A stretch of 56,795 nt of DNA. Source: Bacteroidota bacterium (lineage in GTDB: Bacteria > Bacteroidota > Bacteroidia > Bacteroidales > Paludibacteraceae). Shown here in pieces: positions 1-9,408 of the stretch (position 1 is the first letter of the stretch; each line of letters begins with the position of its first letter). The stretch covers positions 1 to 56,795 of the forward strand of contig JAUZOL010000004.1 in assembly GCA_030706455.1 (NCBI GenBank), in the 5' to 3' direction. A program made the position numbers and the translations under genes. Below the pieces are notes generated by a model. It was given only the letters and a program-made list of their open reading frames with translations, was not told the DNA's origin and ran no database searches.

Positions 1-1632
1 GAAGATTGCACCAAACAAGGTCATTTTGGCTACGCCTATTTCGTAGCCGAATGCCACCCCATGATAATATCAGTCAATTATTGCAAAGACGACACGGATG
101 CCCGCCTCGAAGCTCCGGATGGGTTTTCCGATTATGTATGGACACCGGGCAACATAAAAGGCCGGGTTCTCACGGTAAATAATGCCACACTTGGAAATCA
201 ATACAATTGTTCTTTCAACTCCGTTATGGGTTGTCAGGTTGAGCTTTCCGCCTCAATAGTCAGGACAACGCCAAACGCATCCTTCAAATGTTCATTGCTT
301 GATGCTCAAAAAAGAACATACAAATTCATCAACACCTCTACTACGAGTAATGGAACTATCTCTGACTTCTCCTGGAATTTTGGAGACGGAACTTCATCAA
401 CAGAACTGAGTCCCACCCATACATACATATCTTCAGGCATACACCATGTGACGTTAGAAATCGTATCATCACCTTCCGGATGCATAAGCAGCCAAAGTAT
501 GGAGATCGACGACAAAGAATCTGTCCCGCTTTCCATTAACGGAGATCCATCGTTTTGCCACGGTCAAAATGCAACCCTAACCGCTAGCGGCAGAATACGG
601 TATCATTGGAGTACTGGCGAAACTACTCCAACAGTTCGTATATCCAGAAGCGGATCTTTTTTCGTTGTCGGATGGAAAGAAAACGGATCACATGATACTG
701 CATTTGTGAAAGTCAAAGAAAAAACATCTCCCTCTGTTATTATTATGGGGTCAAAGATGTTATGTCATGGATATTCCACAACTCTGACCGCAAAAGGAGC
801 TGACACATACAACTGGAACACAAACGAAACATCGTCGTCCATAAGCGTTTCTGCCGCAGGAATTTACTCTGTCACCGGAATTACAACCGAAGGATGCAAA
901 TCAGAGGTTGTCTCTACCGAAGTAACACAAGAGACAGAATGGAAGCCTGTCATCACCGGAGACTCACTGTTTTGCGCCAACGCGAACACCACTCTTACGG
1001 CCTCAGGAGCAACAGCCTATCAATGGAATAACGGCAGCTCATCACAAACAATTTCAATCAATACAGAAGGCACGTATATTGTCACGGGAACCAATAAAAA
1101 CGGATGTAAGGCTCAAACTTCAATGCATGTTTCCAAAATTCCATTGCCGGAAGTTAACTTCAGACTAACACCGGATAAATTAGACCTGAGAAATCCGGTT
1201 ATATCAGGCGACATTGCCACCAAAGAAGAGATTAATTACGAATGGCAACTTGGCGATGGCACGATTACCAACAGTCCCACCTTTACTCATAAATACAATG
1301 TCTCCAATTCCGGCACCGGATATACCATTACTCTGAATGCAGTTGATCAGTATGGCTGTGCCAACTCGCTGACAAAGAACATAATTCTTGACTTGAAAGT
1401 CCCCAACGTTTTCACTCCGAATAATGACGGATACAATGACACTTTTATGCCTAACTATGACCTTCAGATCTACGATCGCAACGGCATACTTATCTACAAT
1501 GGCAATCAGGGATGGAATGGCACTTACAAAGGTGCAAAAATGGATCCAGATGCTTATTTCTACCTTTTACGTTATGTTGACACCAACAACATAGCACAAA
1601 TTAAAAAAGGCTGTGTGATGCTGGTTAGGTAG
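1..1632 (+). CDS. T9SS type-B cargo protein, 5'-truncated (paralogue 1 of 3)
   Basis: The frame is open from base 1, so the gene begins upstream and the ATG at 61 is internal. The first 20 codons align with the HFGYAY region of the two downstream paralogues. Visible parts: the end of the N-terminal domain, an Ig-like stretch, a PKD domain (WNFGDG), three Cys-containing Ig-like repeats (FCHGQNATL, LCHGYSTTL, FCANANTTL), a second PKD-like domain (WQLGDG), and a C-terminal gliding-motility-type sorting domain (VFTPNNDGYND, YDRNG, WNGTYKG). Proteins with this tail are exported through the outer membrane by the type IX secretion system. It is probably a secreted or surface adhesin-like protein; its ligand is unknown. 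It heads a run of three paralogues ending in a PorP/SprF gene. Confidence 0.88.
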   Translation, partial: EDCTKQGHFGYAYFVAECHPMIISVNYCKDDTDARLEAPDGFSDYVWTPGNIKGRVLTVNNATLGNQYNCSFNSVMGCQVELSASIVRTTPNASFKCSLLDAQKRTYKFINTSTTSNGTISDFSWNFGDGTSSTELSPTHTYISSGIHHVTLEIVSSPSGCISSQSMEIDDKESVPLSINGDPSFCHGQNATLTASGRIRYHWSTGETTPTVRISRSGSFFVVGWKENGSHDTAFVKVKEKTSPSVIIMGSKMLCHGYSTTLTAKGADTYNWNTNETSSSISVSAAGIYSVTGITTEGCKSEVVSTEVTQETEWKPVITGDSLFCANANTTLTASGATAYQWNNGSSSQTISINTEGTYIVTGTNKNGCKAQTSMHVSKIPLPEVNFRLTPDKLDLRNPVISGDIATKEEINYEWQLGDGTITNSPTFTHKYNVSNSGTGYTITLNAVDQYGCANSLTKNIILDLKVPNVFTPNNDGYNDTFMPNYDLQIYDRNGILIYNGNQGWNGTYKGAKMDPDAYFYLLRYVDTNNIAQIKKGCVMLVR

Positions 1633-1673
1633 ACGTCATTTTACTGACAATAAAAAAGATATTCTCCCGTTGA

Positions 1674-1704
1674 TTTGTCGAATCTAACAAAAAACTTAAC
1701 TTTG
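1674..1704 (+). promoter_or_regulatory. Bacteroidota promoter for cargo gene 2
   Basis: TTTG at 1674-1677 and TAACTTTG at 1697-1704 are separated by 19 nt, matching the Bacteroidota -33/-7 consensus. Transcription would start near 1710. This excludes the upstream TTG codon at 1675 as a start and supports the ATG at 1729. Confidence 0.7.
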
Positions 1705-1728
1705 TGCATCTATTTATATGCACGGTTC

Positions 1729-3900
1729 ATGATTCTGCCAAAATCGACAAAGGGAAGCATCCTGGTTTTATTTTTATTTTTATCCAATTTTCTGTTTGCC
1801 TCTAATCTCAACACTCAAAACATTGGTTTTGAAAACGGATTTGCTGGCTGGACAGGTAAAACATGGATCTACACCACCACAAAAACCAGTGAAAACACTT
1901 CACCTGTAAAAGTGACCCTTCCAAGCGATCCTCGCATTGTTCTGATGAGTACCCCAAATGAACATGACAATTGCACCGAATACAAATTAAAAACCATACC
2001 TGACGGCTACAAACACAGTGTCCGACTAGGATCGTACAAAGACAGGAATACAAATAACATTAATGGCCGTGATCAAAGTCTCGAGTATACCCTCAAAGTT
2101 TCTCCTTCGAACGAATTGATAACCATCAAATTTGCAGTTGTTCTTGAAGTTGGATATTCCGAAAGCGGACCTCATACTAAATCAGAACAACCTCGCTTTA
2201 CTATAGATCTGCTTGATAAAAAAGGCAGCTCAATTCCCTCTCTTTGCAGTGCTTTTGACGAAAACGCGATTTCCATGGCCAATGACAACGCTCAAAAGTC
2301 AACTGCTCCCGACGGGCAACCTGTTGTATGGAGAGACTGGAAAACAGTTTCTGCCAATCTTAAAAAGATGGAGGGCGAAGACGTCACAATTAAATTCACC
2401 ACGATGGATTGTACTCCAGGTGGACACTTCGGCTATGCTTACATTGTGGTGGATACACAACCTTTGTACATAACCACTAAATTTTGCGGAGCAAACAACG
2501 ATGCCACATTGACCGCGCCGGATGGATTTAAGACTTACACATGGAAACACAACGGCACCATAATCGGATCAAACTATGAATGTAAAGTCCCCAACGCCAA
2601 GGAGGGGGAAATATACAACTGCATTTTCACAACCGAAGCCGGATGTAACGACAGCTTATCCACCACCATAAAAAGAATACAGCCAATCGCCGATTTCAAA
2701 TTCACAACAACCGGCTGTACAAACCAAACCAACACTGTCAAATTCACAAACAATTCGGTAGCCGACGCACTACATCCTTCCGACCCAACAGCAACTCTTG
2801 CATATCAGTGGAATTTTGGAGATGCAAAGACCTCAGCTGCGGCCGACACAACCTACACCTTTTCCACATCCGGCATGCAAAAGGTAAACCTCAAAGTTAC
2901 CAGCTATCCATCCACCTGTACAGCATCCAAAGATACGATGATTGAGATTTTTTATCCTCCATTAATCGGAATAAAAGGAGACACCACCTATTGCCCGAAC
3001 CAGGTCACTAAACTTAAAGGCTATGGCGCGGATCATTACAAATGGATTCAGATAGATGGCTCTATGACAGGCGTCCAAGACTCATTGCTTGTAGGAAGCC
3101 CCGGAGGAAAAATAGAACTAATTGGCTACGCAAAAAACGATGCCTGCAATACAAAAATTCCACTCAAGATTACAGAAGAACCAATCTGGAATCTAAATGT
3201 ATGCGGAGATCCCTTCTTCTGTACAGGCGACAGCACCACTTTGGTCGCATCGGGCGAGGGAATAAGCTATGTATGGGATCCACAAAATCTGCACAGTCCA
3301 TCCATCACAATCAACAAACCAGGCACTTATGAAGTCACTACAACCAACAAGAGAGGATGTCAGCTTTCGTGGTCAGATGATGTAAAAGAAATACCGCTTC
3401 CAGCCACATCATTCAGCGTTGATCCAACGATAATCAATACGAAACACAATCAGGTGGTCTGTTCCATTACTCCGGAAAACGATGATATGACTTATGAATG
3501 GAATATGGGGGACAAAACTACTGAAAAGGGAGTTCTGTTTACTCACTATTACTCGGGGAATAGTGGAATAGGCAAGTACGACATTATGCTCTCGGCCATC
3601 AACAATGTTTATGGATGCAGAAGCCACGCAAGCCAAAGCATTATCATGGAACCTTTTATTCCTAATGTATTTACTCCCAATGGAGATTCTCACAATGATT
3701 ATTTCATGCCAAATTATGACCTTGAGATATTTGACCGGCAAGGTATCTTGCTATATAAAGGAACCAAAGAAAGCTTGGGTTGGGACGGAACATACAAAGG
3801 AATCAAGGTCGATCCTGATACTTATTTTTACTTACTTCGCTACGTTGACTACAAAAACGAACAAAGGACAGCCAAAGGCTTTGTAACGTTAGTCAGATAA
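1729..3900 (+). CDS. T9SS type-B cargo protein with PKD and Ig-like domains (paralogue 2 of 3)
   Basis: This 723-residue protein starts at the ATG at 1729, just downstream of a good promoter; a TTG in the same frame at 1675 lies inside that promoter. It opens with a signal peptide (hydrophobic SILVLFLFLSNFLFA). Next comes an N-terminal domain of about 220 residues beginning NIGFENGFAGWTG, which looks like a jelly-roll or carbohydrate-binding-type fold, an impression only. Ig-like and PKD domains follow (WNFGDA, WNMGDK), then Cys-paired repeats, then a C-terminal type-B T9SS sorting domain (VFTPNGDSHND, FDRQG, WDGTYKG, final VTLVR). It is expected to be secreted or displayed on the surface. 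Domain order matches its neighbours on both sides, so the three arose by tandem duplication. Confidence 0.88.
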   Translation: MILPKSTKGSILVLFLFLSNFLFASNLNTQNIGFENGFAGWTGKTWIYTTTKTSENTSPVKVTLPSDPRIVLMSTPNEHDNCTEYKLKTIPDGYKHSVRLGSYKDRNTNNINGRDQSLEYTLKVSPSNELITIKFAVVLEVGYSESGPHTKSEQPRFTIDLLDKKGSSIPSLCSAFDENAISMANDNAQKSTAPDGQPVVWRDWKTVSANLKKMEGEDVTIKFTTMDCTPGGHFGYAYIVVDTQPLYITTKFCGANNDATLTAPDGFKTYTWKHNGTIIGSNYECKVPNAKEGEIYNCIFTTEAGCNDSLSTTIKRIQPIADFKFTTTGCTNQTNTVKFTNNSVADALHPSDPTATLAYQWNFGDAKTSAAADTTYTFSTSGMQKVNLKVTSYPSTCTASKDTMIEIFYPPLIGIKGDTTYCPNQVTKLKGYGADHYKWIQIDGSMTGVQDSLLVGSPGGKIELIGYAKNDACNTKIPLKITEEPIWNLNVCGDPFFCTGDSTTLVASGEGISYVWDPQNLHSPSITINKPGTYEVTTTNKRGCQLSWSDDVKEIPLPATSFSVDPTIINTKHNQVVCSITPENDDMTYEWNMGDKTTEKGVLFTHYYSGNSGIGKYDIMLSAINNVYGCRSHASQSIIMEPFIPNVFTPNGDSHNDYFMPNYDLEIFDRQGILLYKGTKESLGWDGTYKGIKVDPDTYFYLLRYVDYKNEQRTAKGFVTLVR

Positions 3901-4102
3901 TAATATTTTTTACACACCAATAAACAATAATACAACCCTTTGGCGAGTTTAAACTATCAATTAACAGACAACCAGATAAACAAACTGTAAACGTGCCCTC
4001 TTTACAGCTATTAAGAACACTAATTTATCGCATCTTGTAAAACGAGTAGATTCTTCACAACAAATACGATCTGCTTTCATTGTAACAAAGATCCCCAAGA
4101 TT

Positions 4103-6307
4103 ATGAACAAACGGCACAGACTCATAATTAGGCTCATTACATGTTTAACCATTATTTCGTCTGGATTATTCGGAACCAATCCTAATCTGATCAACCTTGG
4201 ATTTGAGAACGGAAACTTTACCGGATGGACGGGATATACATGGCAATATAGTACAGCCGTCTCCTCTATCAACACATCCAAAATGTTAGTCACGCTGCCA
4301 ACTTCAAGACGTCAGATTATTATATCCGACACTACGGCTTACGACGCAAATACAGGAAATGCACTAAGAAAAGTTCCTAAAGGATATAAATATTCTGCCC
4401 GCTTGGGAGATGAGATAAAATCGGGGGACAGCAACCCCAGATGCTGGGAACAGAGTTTGCAATACACCATGAAAGTTGACTCTTCTAATTCACTTTTAGT
4501 CATGAAGTTCGCCTGCGTTTTACAATATTCATCTCAACACGATAACATTACCGAGTTCGAACCAAGATTCCGACTCAACTTATACAACAATGCCGGTAAT
4601 AAAATAAATACCTGTACTAACTATGACGTTTACTCTACCAGCGGTACGGTAAAAGGATTTCAAACGTATACTCCGTCCGGATCAAACGACCCTGTAAAAT
4701 GGAGAGACTGGACTACGGTAGGCGCAGATCTTTCAGCTTATAAAGGCCAAACAATCACCATTGAATTCATGTCTGCAGATTGTACGGGAAGGTATCATTA
4801 CGGTTATGCCTATTTTGTAGCCGACTACCAGCCGATGAAAATCTCTACCGACTTTTGTGGATCATCTGACACTGCACGACTAACAGCTCCGACCGGATTT
4901 GAAAGCTACAGATGGCGCGATGTAAATGCGAACAAAATAGTAAATTCGGATACAACTCTGTCAACGCTCGCCGTCCCTATGATTGGTAAAGACAGTGTTA
5001 TTTATCACTGCATCATGCGGTCGGCCACCGGCTGTATTGACTCTCTTTCCACAACTATCCTGAAATACAAACCGACCGCTGCTTTCGCTGCAAAAATGGT
5101 TGGTACATGTACAGACAATAATGTAGAATTTACAAACAAATCAACAACAAACCGGGGTAGACTTACTTATCTGTGGGATTATGGAGATGGCTCCACCGAC
5201 ACAATATCCGGCACACATATACATCATTATACTACTTCCGGGCATCATCCGGTAAAACTCACAACCTATAATCCTCCGTCTACCTGTTCAGTTGATACCT
5301 TAAAAGATGTTGAATCAATAAACACAGATCTGGTAGGCCTCAAAGCTGATCAAGACTCGATTTGCATCGGAAGTTCAACCGGAAAACTACGAGCAAGCGG
5401 AGCCTGGACCTATGAATGGAGTACTAACCCAGCGACGTTTAATATTGACAGTATCAAATCAGGTTTGCCGGCAGGAACCTATTGGGTGAAAGGATATGAC
5501 TCCACTCACAATTGCACTTCCAACAAGCATTACGTCACCATCTCCGAGGAAAGTGAATGGATGGATTCTATTCAGGGGAAAAACTGGTTTTGCTCGGGCC
5601 AAAACACAAAACTATCTGCCTCCGGTTGGTATGTAAACACAAACAAGCTTGCAGGTATAGCAAAAACACCTTTAACTTATCAATGGAACAATGGAGCTAT
5701 CTCTGACACTATAACTGTCAATAAAGCGGATATTTATACCGTTACAGCGACTGACAAGTGGGGTTGTTCGCGAACCTATCCGTACAATGTAAAAGAAAAA
5801 GTATTACCTTTGATAAATTTCACAGTCTCACCGACTACCATAAATCCGAAGAGAAATTTAGTATCTTGCTCCATCAACCAGGAATCTAATGTACTGTACG
5901 AATGGACTTTTGGAGACAACACTGGTGTGTCGTCCGGAAATTCAGTGACACACTACTATAACCAGAATCTACCGTCAGCTCTTTATACAATAGCACTCAA
6001 AGACAGTGACACCGTCTATGGTTGCACAAATTCAGGAACAACATCAATCCTGTTGGAACCGTTTGTTCCGAATGTATTTACACCAAACGGCGACGATCAT
6101 AACGATTATTTTATGCCTAATTACGAAATGAACATTTATGATCGCAACGGAATTTTGCTTTATTCAGGAACAAAGGAGAGCAAAGGTTGGGACGGCTCCT
6201 ACAAAGGGAGCAGAATGGAGCCGGATACTTATTTTTACATTATACATTATGCTGATTACAACAATCAGAAACAAACAATAAAAGGGTACATCACATTAAT
6301 CCGATAA
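4103..6307 (+). CDS. T9SS type-B cargo protein with PKD and Ig-like domains (paralogue 3 of 3)
   Basis: This 734-residue paralogue of the previous gene has a signal peptide (LITCLTIISSGLFG) and then the same NLGFENGNFTGWTG opening of the N-terminal domain. A PKD domain (WDYGDG), several Ig-like repeats and a second PKD (WTFGDN) follow, ending in the type-B sorting domain (VFTPNGDDHND, YDRNG, WDGSYKG, ITLIR). The 202-nt gap before it shows no clear TAnnTTTG promoter, so it may be read through from the previous gene. The PorP/SprF gene follows after 6 nt, which implies co-transcription. Its role is probably surface adhesion or matrix building; the ligand is unknown. Confidence 0.88.
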   Translation: MNKRHRLIIRLITCLTIISSGLFGTNPNLINLGFENGNFTGWTGYTWQYSTAVSSINTSKMLVTLPTSRRQIIISDTTAYDANTGNALRKVPKGYKYSARLGDEIKSGDSNPRCWEQSLQYTMKVDSSNSLLVMKFACVLQYSSQHDNITEFEPRFRLNLYNNAGNKINTCTNYDVYSTSGTVKGFQTYTPSGSNDPVKWRDWTTVGADLSAYKGQTITIEFMSADCTGRYHYGYAYFVADYQPMKISTDFCGSSDTARLTAPTGFESYRWRDVNANKIVNSDTTLSTLAVPMIGKDSVIYHCIMRSATGCIDSLSTTILKYKPTAAFAAKMVGTCTDNNVEFTNKSTTNRGRLTYLWDYGDGSTDTISGTHIHHYTTSGHHPVKLTTYNPPSTCSVDTLKDVESINTDLVGLKADQDSICIGSSTGKLRASGAWTYEWSTNPATFNIDSIKSGLPAGTYWVKGYDSTHNCTSNKHYVTISEESEWMDSIQGKNWFCSGQNTKLSASGWYVNTNKLAGIAKTPLTYQWNNGAISDTITVNKADIYTVTATDKWGCSRTYPYNVKEKVLPLINFTVSPTTINPKRNLVSCSINQESNVLYEWTFGDNTGVSSGNSVTHYYNQNLPSALYTIALKDSDTVYGCTNSGTTSILLEPFVPNVFTPNGDDHNDYFMPNYEMNIYDRNGILLYSGTKESKGWDGSYKGSRMEPDTYFYIIHYADYNNQKQTIKGYITLIR

Positions 6308-6313
6308 GAGAAC

Positions 6314-7279
6314 ATGAAGAGATTTCTACTGGTTACGTCAATTTCCCTTATAGCTGTGCTTCATAGCAGTTCTGCATTTGCGCAGGCTGACATTAGCATG
6401 ACTACTCATTGGAACAACCGAGCCAACTACAATCCGGCTTCTATTGCCAAAACGGAATACCTATACCTTTTCAGCAATGTTCGTCATCAATGGACTGGCA
6501 TCAGTGGGGCTCCAACGGTCATTAACGTACAGGCTTCGGAGTACATTCACGACCTGCGTTCCGCTTTTGGCATTTCTGTCATTAACGACAATATAGGGTT
6601 AACCAACGTGCTCAATCCTACGGTTACCTATGCGTACCGAATGTCACCAAATGAAGATCTCGATTCGTGGTCTATTTCGATGGGGCTTTCTGCCGGACTT
6701 TTCGCCCGGACTATAAACGGATCCAAATACGATCCGACGGACACAACCGACCCGACACTGGTTTATTCAGATCTGACGACTTATAAACCAGATGCCAACT
6801 TCGGGATAGAAATCCAAACCAAATACCTCATATTGGGACTATCAACCACGCACCTTTTTGCCATTTCAAAAAACAGCGATTTATTTCAAAACACGAATCA
6901 CAGGTACTTATACGCTATTTACAAAAACACCGACTCTGAATATTTTAATTTCAGTCTTGGCTCCGAAGTTGTAAACAGAAACAACCTGACTGTTCTTGAA
7001 GCAAACTCCATGATCCGCTTTAAGCATCCTACCGGGCTTTCGGATGGCCCCCGCGAACTTTTCGATTTTGGACTTAGCTATCGAACAACAAAACAATTAT
7101 CGTTACTTTTAGGTGTAAACATCACAAGTAATTTCAGGGTTGGCTATTCTTACGATTATGATTTCAAGCTAAACTCCAACCAATCCGGAACGCATGAATT
7201 TATGCTGGAATACCGCATTCCGAACAAGGCCAGCTCTATTTGCGGAAGTTGCAAGGATCAAAACGATTGGTATTTCTAA
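6314..7279 (+). CDS. PorP/SprF family type IX secretion outer-membrane protein
   Basis: This 321-residue protein has a signal peptide ending SSAFAQ. The mature start contains the family hallmarks: an NPAS motif soon after the start, a VRHQWTGISGAP segment, and alternating beta-strands ending in EFMLEYRI. PorP (Porphyromonas) and SprF (Flavobacterium) are beta-barrel proteins tied to type IX secretion. SprF is needed specifically for export of its neighbour SprB, a type-B cargo. This copy sits 6 nt after three type-B cargo genes, so it is probably their dedicated export or anchoring partner. It may also pair with PorE-like periplasmic components encoded elsewhere. Confidence 0.88.
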   Translation: MKRFLLVTSISLIAVLHSSSAFAQADISMTTHWNNRANYNPASIAKTEYLYLFSNVRHQWTGISGAPTVINVQASEYIHDLRSAFGISVINDNIGLTNVLNPTVTYAYRMSPNEDLDSWSISMGLSAGLFARTINGSKYDPTDTTDPTLVYSDLTTYKPDANFGIEIQTKYLILGLSTTHLFAISKNSDLFQNTNHRYLYAIYKNTDSEYFNFSLGSEVVNRNNLTVLEANSMIRFKHPTGLSDGPRELFDFGLSYRTTKQLSLLLGVNITSNFRVGYSYDYDFKLNSNQSGTHEFMLEYRIPNKASSICGSCKDQNDWYF

Positions 7280-7308
7280 TCCATCCACATTGCATTTTTA
7301 CTTAATTA

Positions 7309-7343
7309 TTGTTGTAAAACCCGTTTCCGATATAGTATATTTG
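7309..7343 (+). promoter_or_regulatory. Bacteroidota promoter for bcp
   Basis: TTG at 7309-7311 or 7312-7314 is followed, with a gap of 21-24 nt, by TATATTTG at 7336-7343. The transcript would begin near 7348-7350, about 50 nt before the bcp ATG. The -7 element directly abuts a terminator-like hairpin. Confidence 0.65.
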
Positions 7344-7380
7344 TAACCGTTTGCGGCAAAGTCCGGAACGGTTATTTTTT
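7344..7380 (+). terminator. Terminator hairpin overlapping the bcp transcription start
   Basis: TAACCGTT (7344-7351) pairs perfectly with AACGGTTA (7367-7374) and is followed by six T residues. It lies 65 nt after the PorP/SprF stop, so it probably ends the cargo operon. Transcripts starting at the bcp promoter would lack most of the 5' arm and so escape it. Confidence 0.6.
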
Positions 7381-7400
7381 AACTTATAAATACTACGATT

Positions 7401-7856
7401 ATGCTACAAAAAGGAGATAAATTACCTGTTGTAACAGTACAGGATCAAAACGGGAACCCAGTTAGTACGAGTTCATTGATTGGCAAAAAAACCATCTTAT
7501 ACTTTTACCCCAAAGACAACACTTCGGGATGTACTGCCGAAGCTTGTAGTCTGAACAGCGGTTTGGAAGAATGGAGCAAACAAGGCTATCAGATTGTAGG
7601 CGTAAGCCCCGACAGCCCATCATCACATCAAAAATTCATTGCCAAATACAGTCTGAACTTTACACTTTTAGCAGATACAGAAAAAGAATTGGCTTCTGCA
7701 TTTGGTGTATGGGCTGAAAAAAGCATGTATGGACGAAAATATATGGGCATTGTCCGCACCACATTCGTTATTAACGAACAAGGAATCATTTCGCATGTTA
7801 TTGAAAAAGTAAACACAAAAGAGCATTCGGAACAATTAAAGACAGTTTTGTCATAA
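7401..7856 (+). CDS. bcp: Thioredoxin-dependent peroxiredoxin, Bcp/PrxQ type
   Basis: This 151-residue protein is typical in length for the Bcp/PrxQ family, which reduces hydrogen peroxide and organic hydroperoxides in the cytoplasm using thioredoxin. The peroxidatic site is SGCTAEAC: peroxidatic Cys44 and resolving Cys49, five residues apart as in two-Cys Bcp proteins. The preceding FYPKDNT and following VGVSPDS segments also match the family. No signal peptide is present. The gene has its own promoter and terminator and appears to be monocistronic. Confidence 0.93.
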   Translation: MLQKGDKLPVVTVQDQNGNPVSTSSLIGKKTILYFYPKDNTSGCTAEACSLNSGLEEWSKQGYQIVGVSPDSPSSHQKFIAKYSLNFTLLADTEKELASAFGVWAEKSMYGRKYMGIVRTTFVINEQGIISHVIEKVNTKEHSEQLKTVLS

Positions 7857-7860
7857 CCAC

Positions 7861-7891
7861 AAATCCGGCATCTGAACAGGTGCCGGATTTT
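7861..7891 (+). terminator. Terminator after bcp
   Basis: AAATCCGGCA (7861-7870) and TGCCGGATTT (7881-7890) form a perfect 10-bp stem with a 10-nt loop and a short T tail. It begins 4 nt after the bcp stop and ends 12 nt before the next start codon. Confidence 0.75.
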
Positions 7892-7902
7892 ACTATATTC
7901 TT

Positions 7903-8724
7903 ATGGACAAACCATTCCTGATATACAAGCTTGATGCCGCAACCATCGGTGAGATAGTAAAAGATCCTCCGGCGCCACACCGGCACGAATACGAGGAACT
8001 GATCGTTTTACTGAATGGCACACCCGAACATTTTATTGATTTCAGGAAACAGACGATTCAGTCGCCTGCTATCATTTACGTTTCGAAAGGAAAAATCCAT
8101 CAGTTTATGCCCGACCTGCAAACCCGCGGCTGGCTCATACAATATCAGAATGAATTTGCGCCTCAAAGCAGTTTCCATTTTTATTCCAATTTTGCCGACA
8201 CCATTCATTATTCACTTTCTGAGCACACTTGTCATAATCGGCTTGACACCTTATGCTCTCTAATTTATGAGGATTTCTCGGCCAATCCTCCCCGCTATCA
8301 GGTAATAAAACACCTTTTACTTGCTTTGTTGACCCAAATAGATTCTGATCATACGCTACAAATAGCAGAGTCTAAAACGGTAAGTAACAGTTACACTTCT
8401 ACTTTCGACAAATTTCTCAAGCTGGTTGAAACTAATTACAAACAAGACGAGAGTGTTCAGTTTTATGCAGATCAACTCAACACCTCAGCTCGTAATCTTA
8501 ACCTGATATGTCGCTCAGTTTTCGACAAAAGTGTGTCCGAAATTATCGAAGACAGAAAATTAATAGAAGCCAAGCAATTAATAGTCAGTAGCGACAAAAC
8601 CATATCCGAAATTGGTTTTGAAGTTGGCTACAACGAAAAATCATACTTCACCCGCGTATTTTCTAAACGGGAAGGAATTACCCCTACGGAATTCAAGAAG
8701 AAAGCGGTTGCATTATTGCAATAA
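7903..8724 (+). CDS. AraC-family transcriptional regulator with cupin-like sensor domain
   Basis: This 273-residue protein has an N-terminal cupin-like sensor half (PHRHEYEEL, about residues 26-34, is the usual metal/ligand strand signature). Its C-terminal AraC DNA-binding domain spans about residues 165-270, with two helix-turn-helix units: FYADQLNTSARNLN, and ISEIGFEVGYNEKSYFTRVF followed by TPTEFKK. It binds DNA in the cytoplasm; the inducer and targets are unknown. No standard promoter is visible between the bcp terminator and its ATG, so it may depend on leaky read-through. It might regulate its neighbours, but nothing in the sequence proves this. Confidence 0.85.
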   Translation: MDKPFLIYKLDAATIGEIVKDPPAPHRHEYEELIVLLNGTPEHFIDFRKQTIQSPAIIYVSKGKIHQFMPDLQTRGWLIQYQNEFAPQSSFHFYSNFADTIHYSLSEHTCHNRLDTLCSLIYEDFSANPPRYQVIKHLLLALLTQIDSDHTLQIAESKTVSNSYTSTFDKFLKLVETNYKQDESVQFYADQLNTSARNLNLICRSVFDKSVSEIIEDRKLIEAKQLIVSSDKTISEIGFEVGYNEKSYFTRVFSKREGITPTEFKKKAVALLQ

Positions 8725-8773
8725 AATTATTTTCAAAAAAAAATCACCTCTGCTCATCCAAACCGACATTGAA

Positions 8774-8800
8774 TTACGTCTAATGAGTAAAAGTTACATC
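8774..8800 (+). promoter_or_regulatory. Possible regulatory direct repeats before the sigma-factor operon
   Basis: TTACGTC (8774-8780) and TTACATC (8794-8800) are repeated exactly 20 bp apart, two helical turns, just upstream of the ATG at 8818. No TAnnTTTG element is found here. The site could bind a regulator or form part of a sigma-specific promoter. Confidence 0.3.
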
Positions 8801-8817
8801 CTCAAAAGATTACTATT

Positions 8818-9408
8818 ATGAAAAAACTTGGATTTCTATTATTATTTACCTTATTGGCTGTATTCAGCATAAATGCTACTCCGGTTTCCACAAGCACCGA
8901 TGCTGCAATTAAAGACAGTATATACCAGGCAAATAAAAGCGATCAGGCGATTAATGATGAACAACGTCAGGAACAAGCATCTGAACAGCTGTATGAAAAT
9001 GAAAAAAGACAGTCGTACGACGATCATGAGCCAAAACTAACAAGTGCAGGAATTGTCTTAATTTCTTTAATGCCCTTTATCACAGCCATTCTGATCGTAT
9101 TCTTTGTTGTTCGCAACAAACGCATGAAAGAATTACGCATGATTCAGCTGTATGAAAAAGCGCTTGAAGCAGGCAAAGACCTCCCTGAAAGCTTCTTCCG
9201 CCGTCCTGACGAAGAACCTAAAAGTCACTTCCTGAAAGGTGCGATTTGGATAGGTACCGGATTGGGAGTCTCCATAGGTGCGCTTTATCTGATGGGAGAA
9301 CATTCTCCCTGGGGCTTCGGGCTAATTCCTTTATTCATAGGAATTGCCTACATGATCAGTTACTTTGTAGAAAATAAAGACAAAGCGAACTCGGCTAAAG
9401 ATGAGTAA
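8818..9408 (+). CDS. DUF6249-like membrane protein preceding an ECF sigma factor
   Basis: This 196-residue protein has a signal peptide (KKLGFLLLFTLLAVFSINA). A charged, Gln/Glu-rich stretch follows (about residues 25-70), then a transmembrane helix (LISLMPFITAILIVFFVV, about 80-100), a basic and acidic linker, and two further hydrophobic helices near the C terminus. It resembles the DUF6249 proteins found beside sigma-factor genes in Bacteroidales; that family name is from memory. It overlaps the following sigma gene by 8 nt, so the two are translationally coupled. It is probably an inner-membrane component of the same regulatory unit, possibly a sensor or modulator. Confidence 0.7.
   Translation: MKKLGFLLLFTLLAVFSINATPVSTSTDAAIKDSIYQANKSDQAINDEQRQEQASEQLYENEKRQSYDDHEPKLTSAGIVLISLMPFITAILIVFFVVRNKRMKELRMIQLYEKALEAGKDLPESFFRRPDEEPKSHFLKGAIWIGTGLGVSIGALYLMGEHSPWGFGLIPLFIGIAYMISYFVENKDKANSAKDE

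Noticed and set aside
3901-4102. A possible promoter before the third cargo gene
   Set aside because: No TAnnTTTG with a suitable TTG was found, so no site was called.
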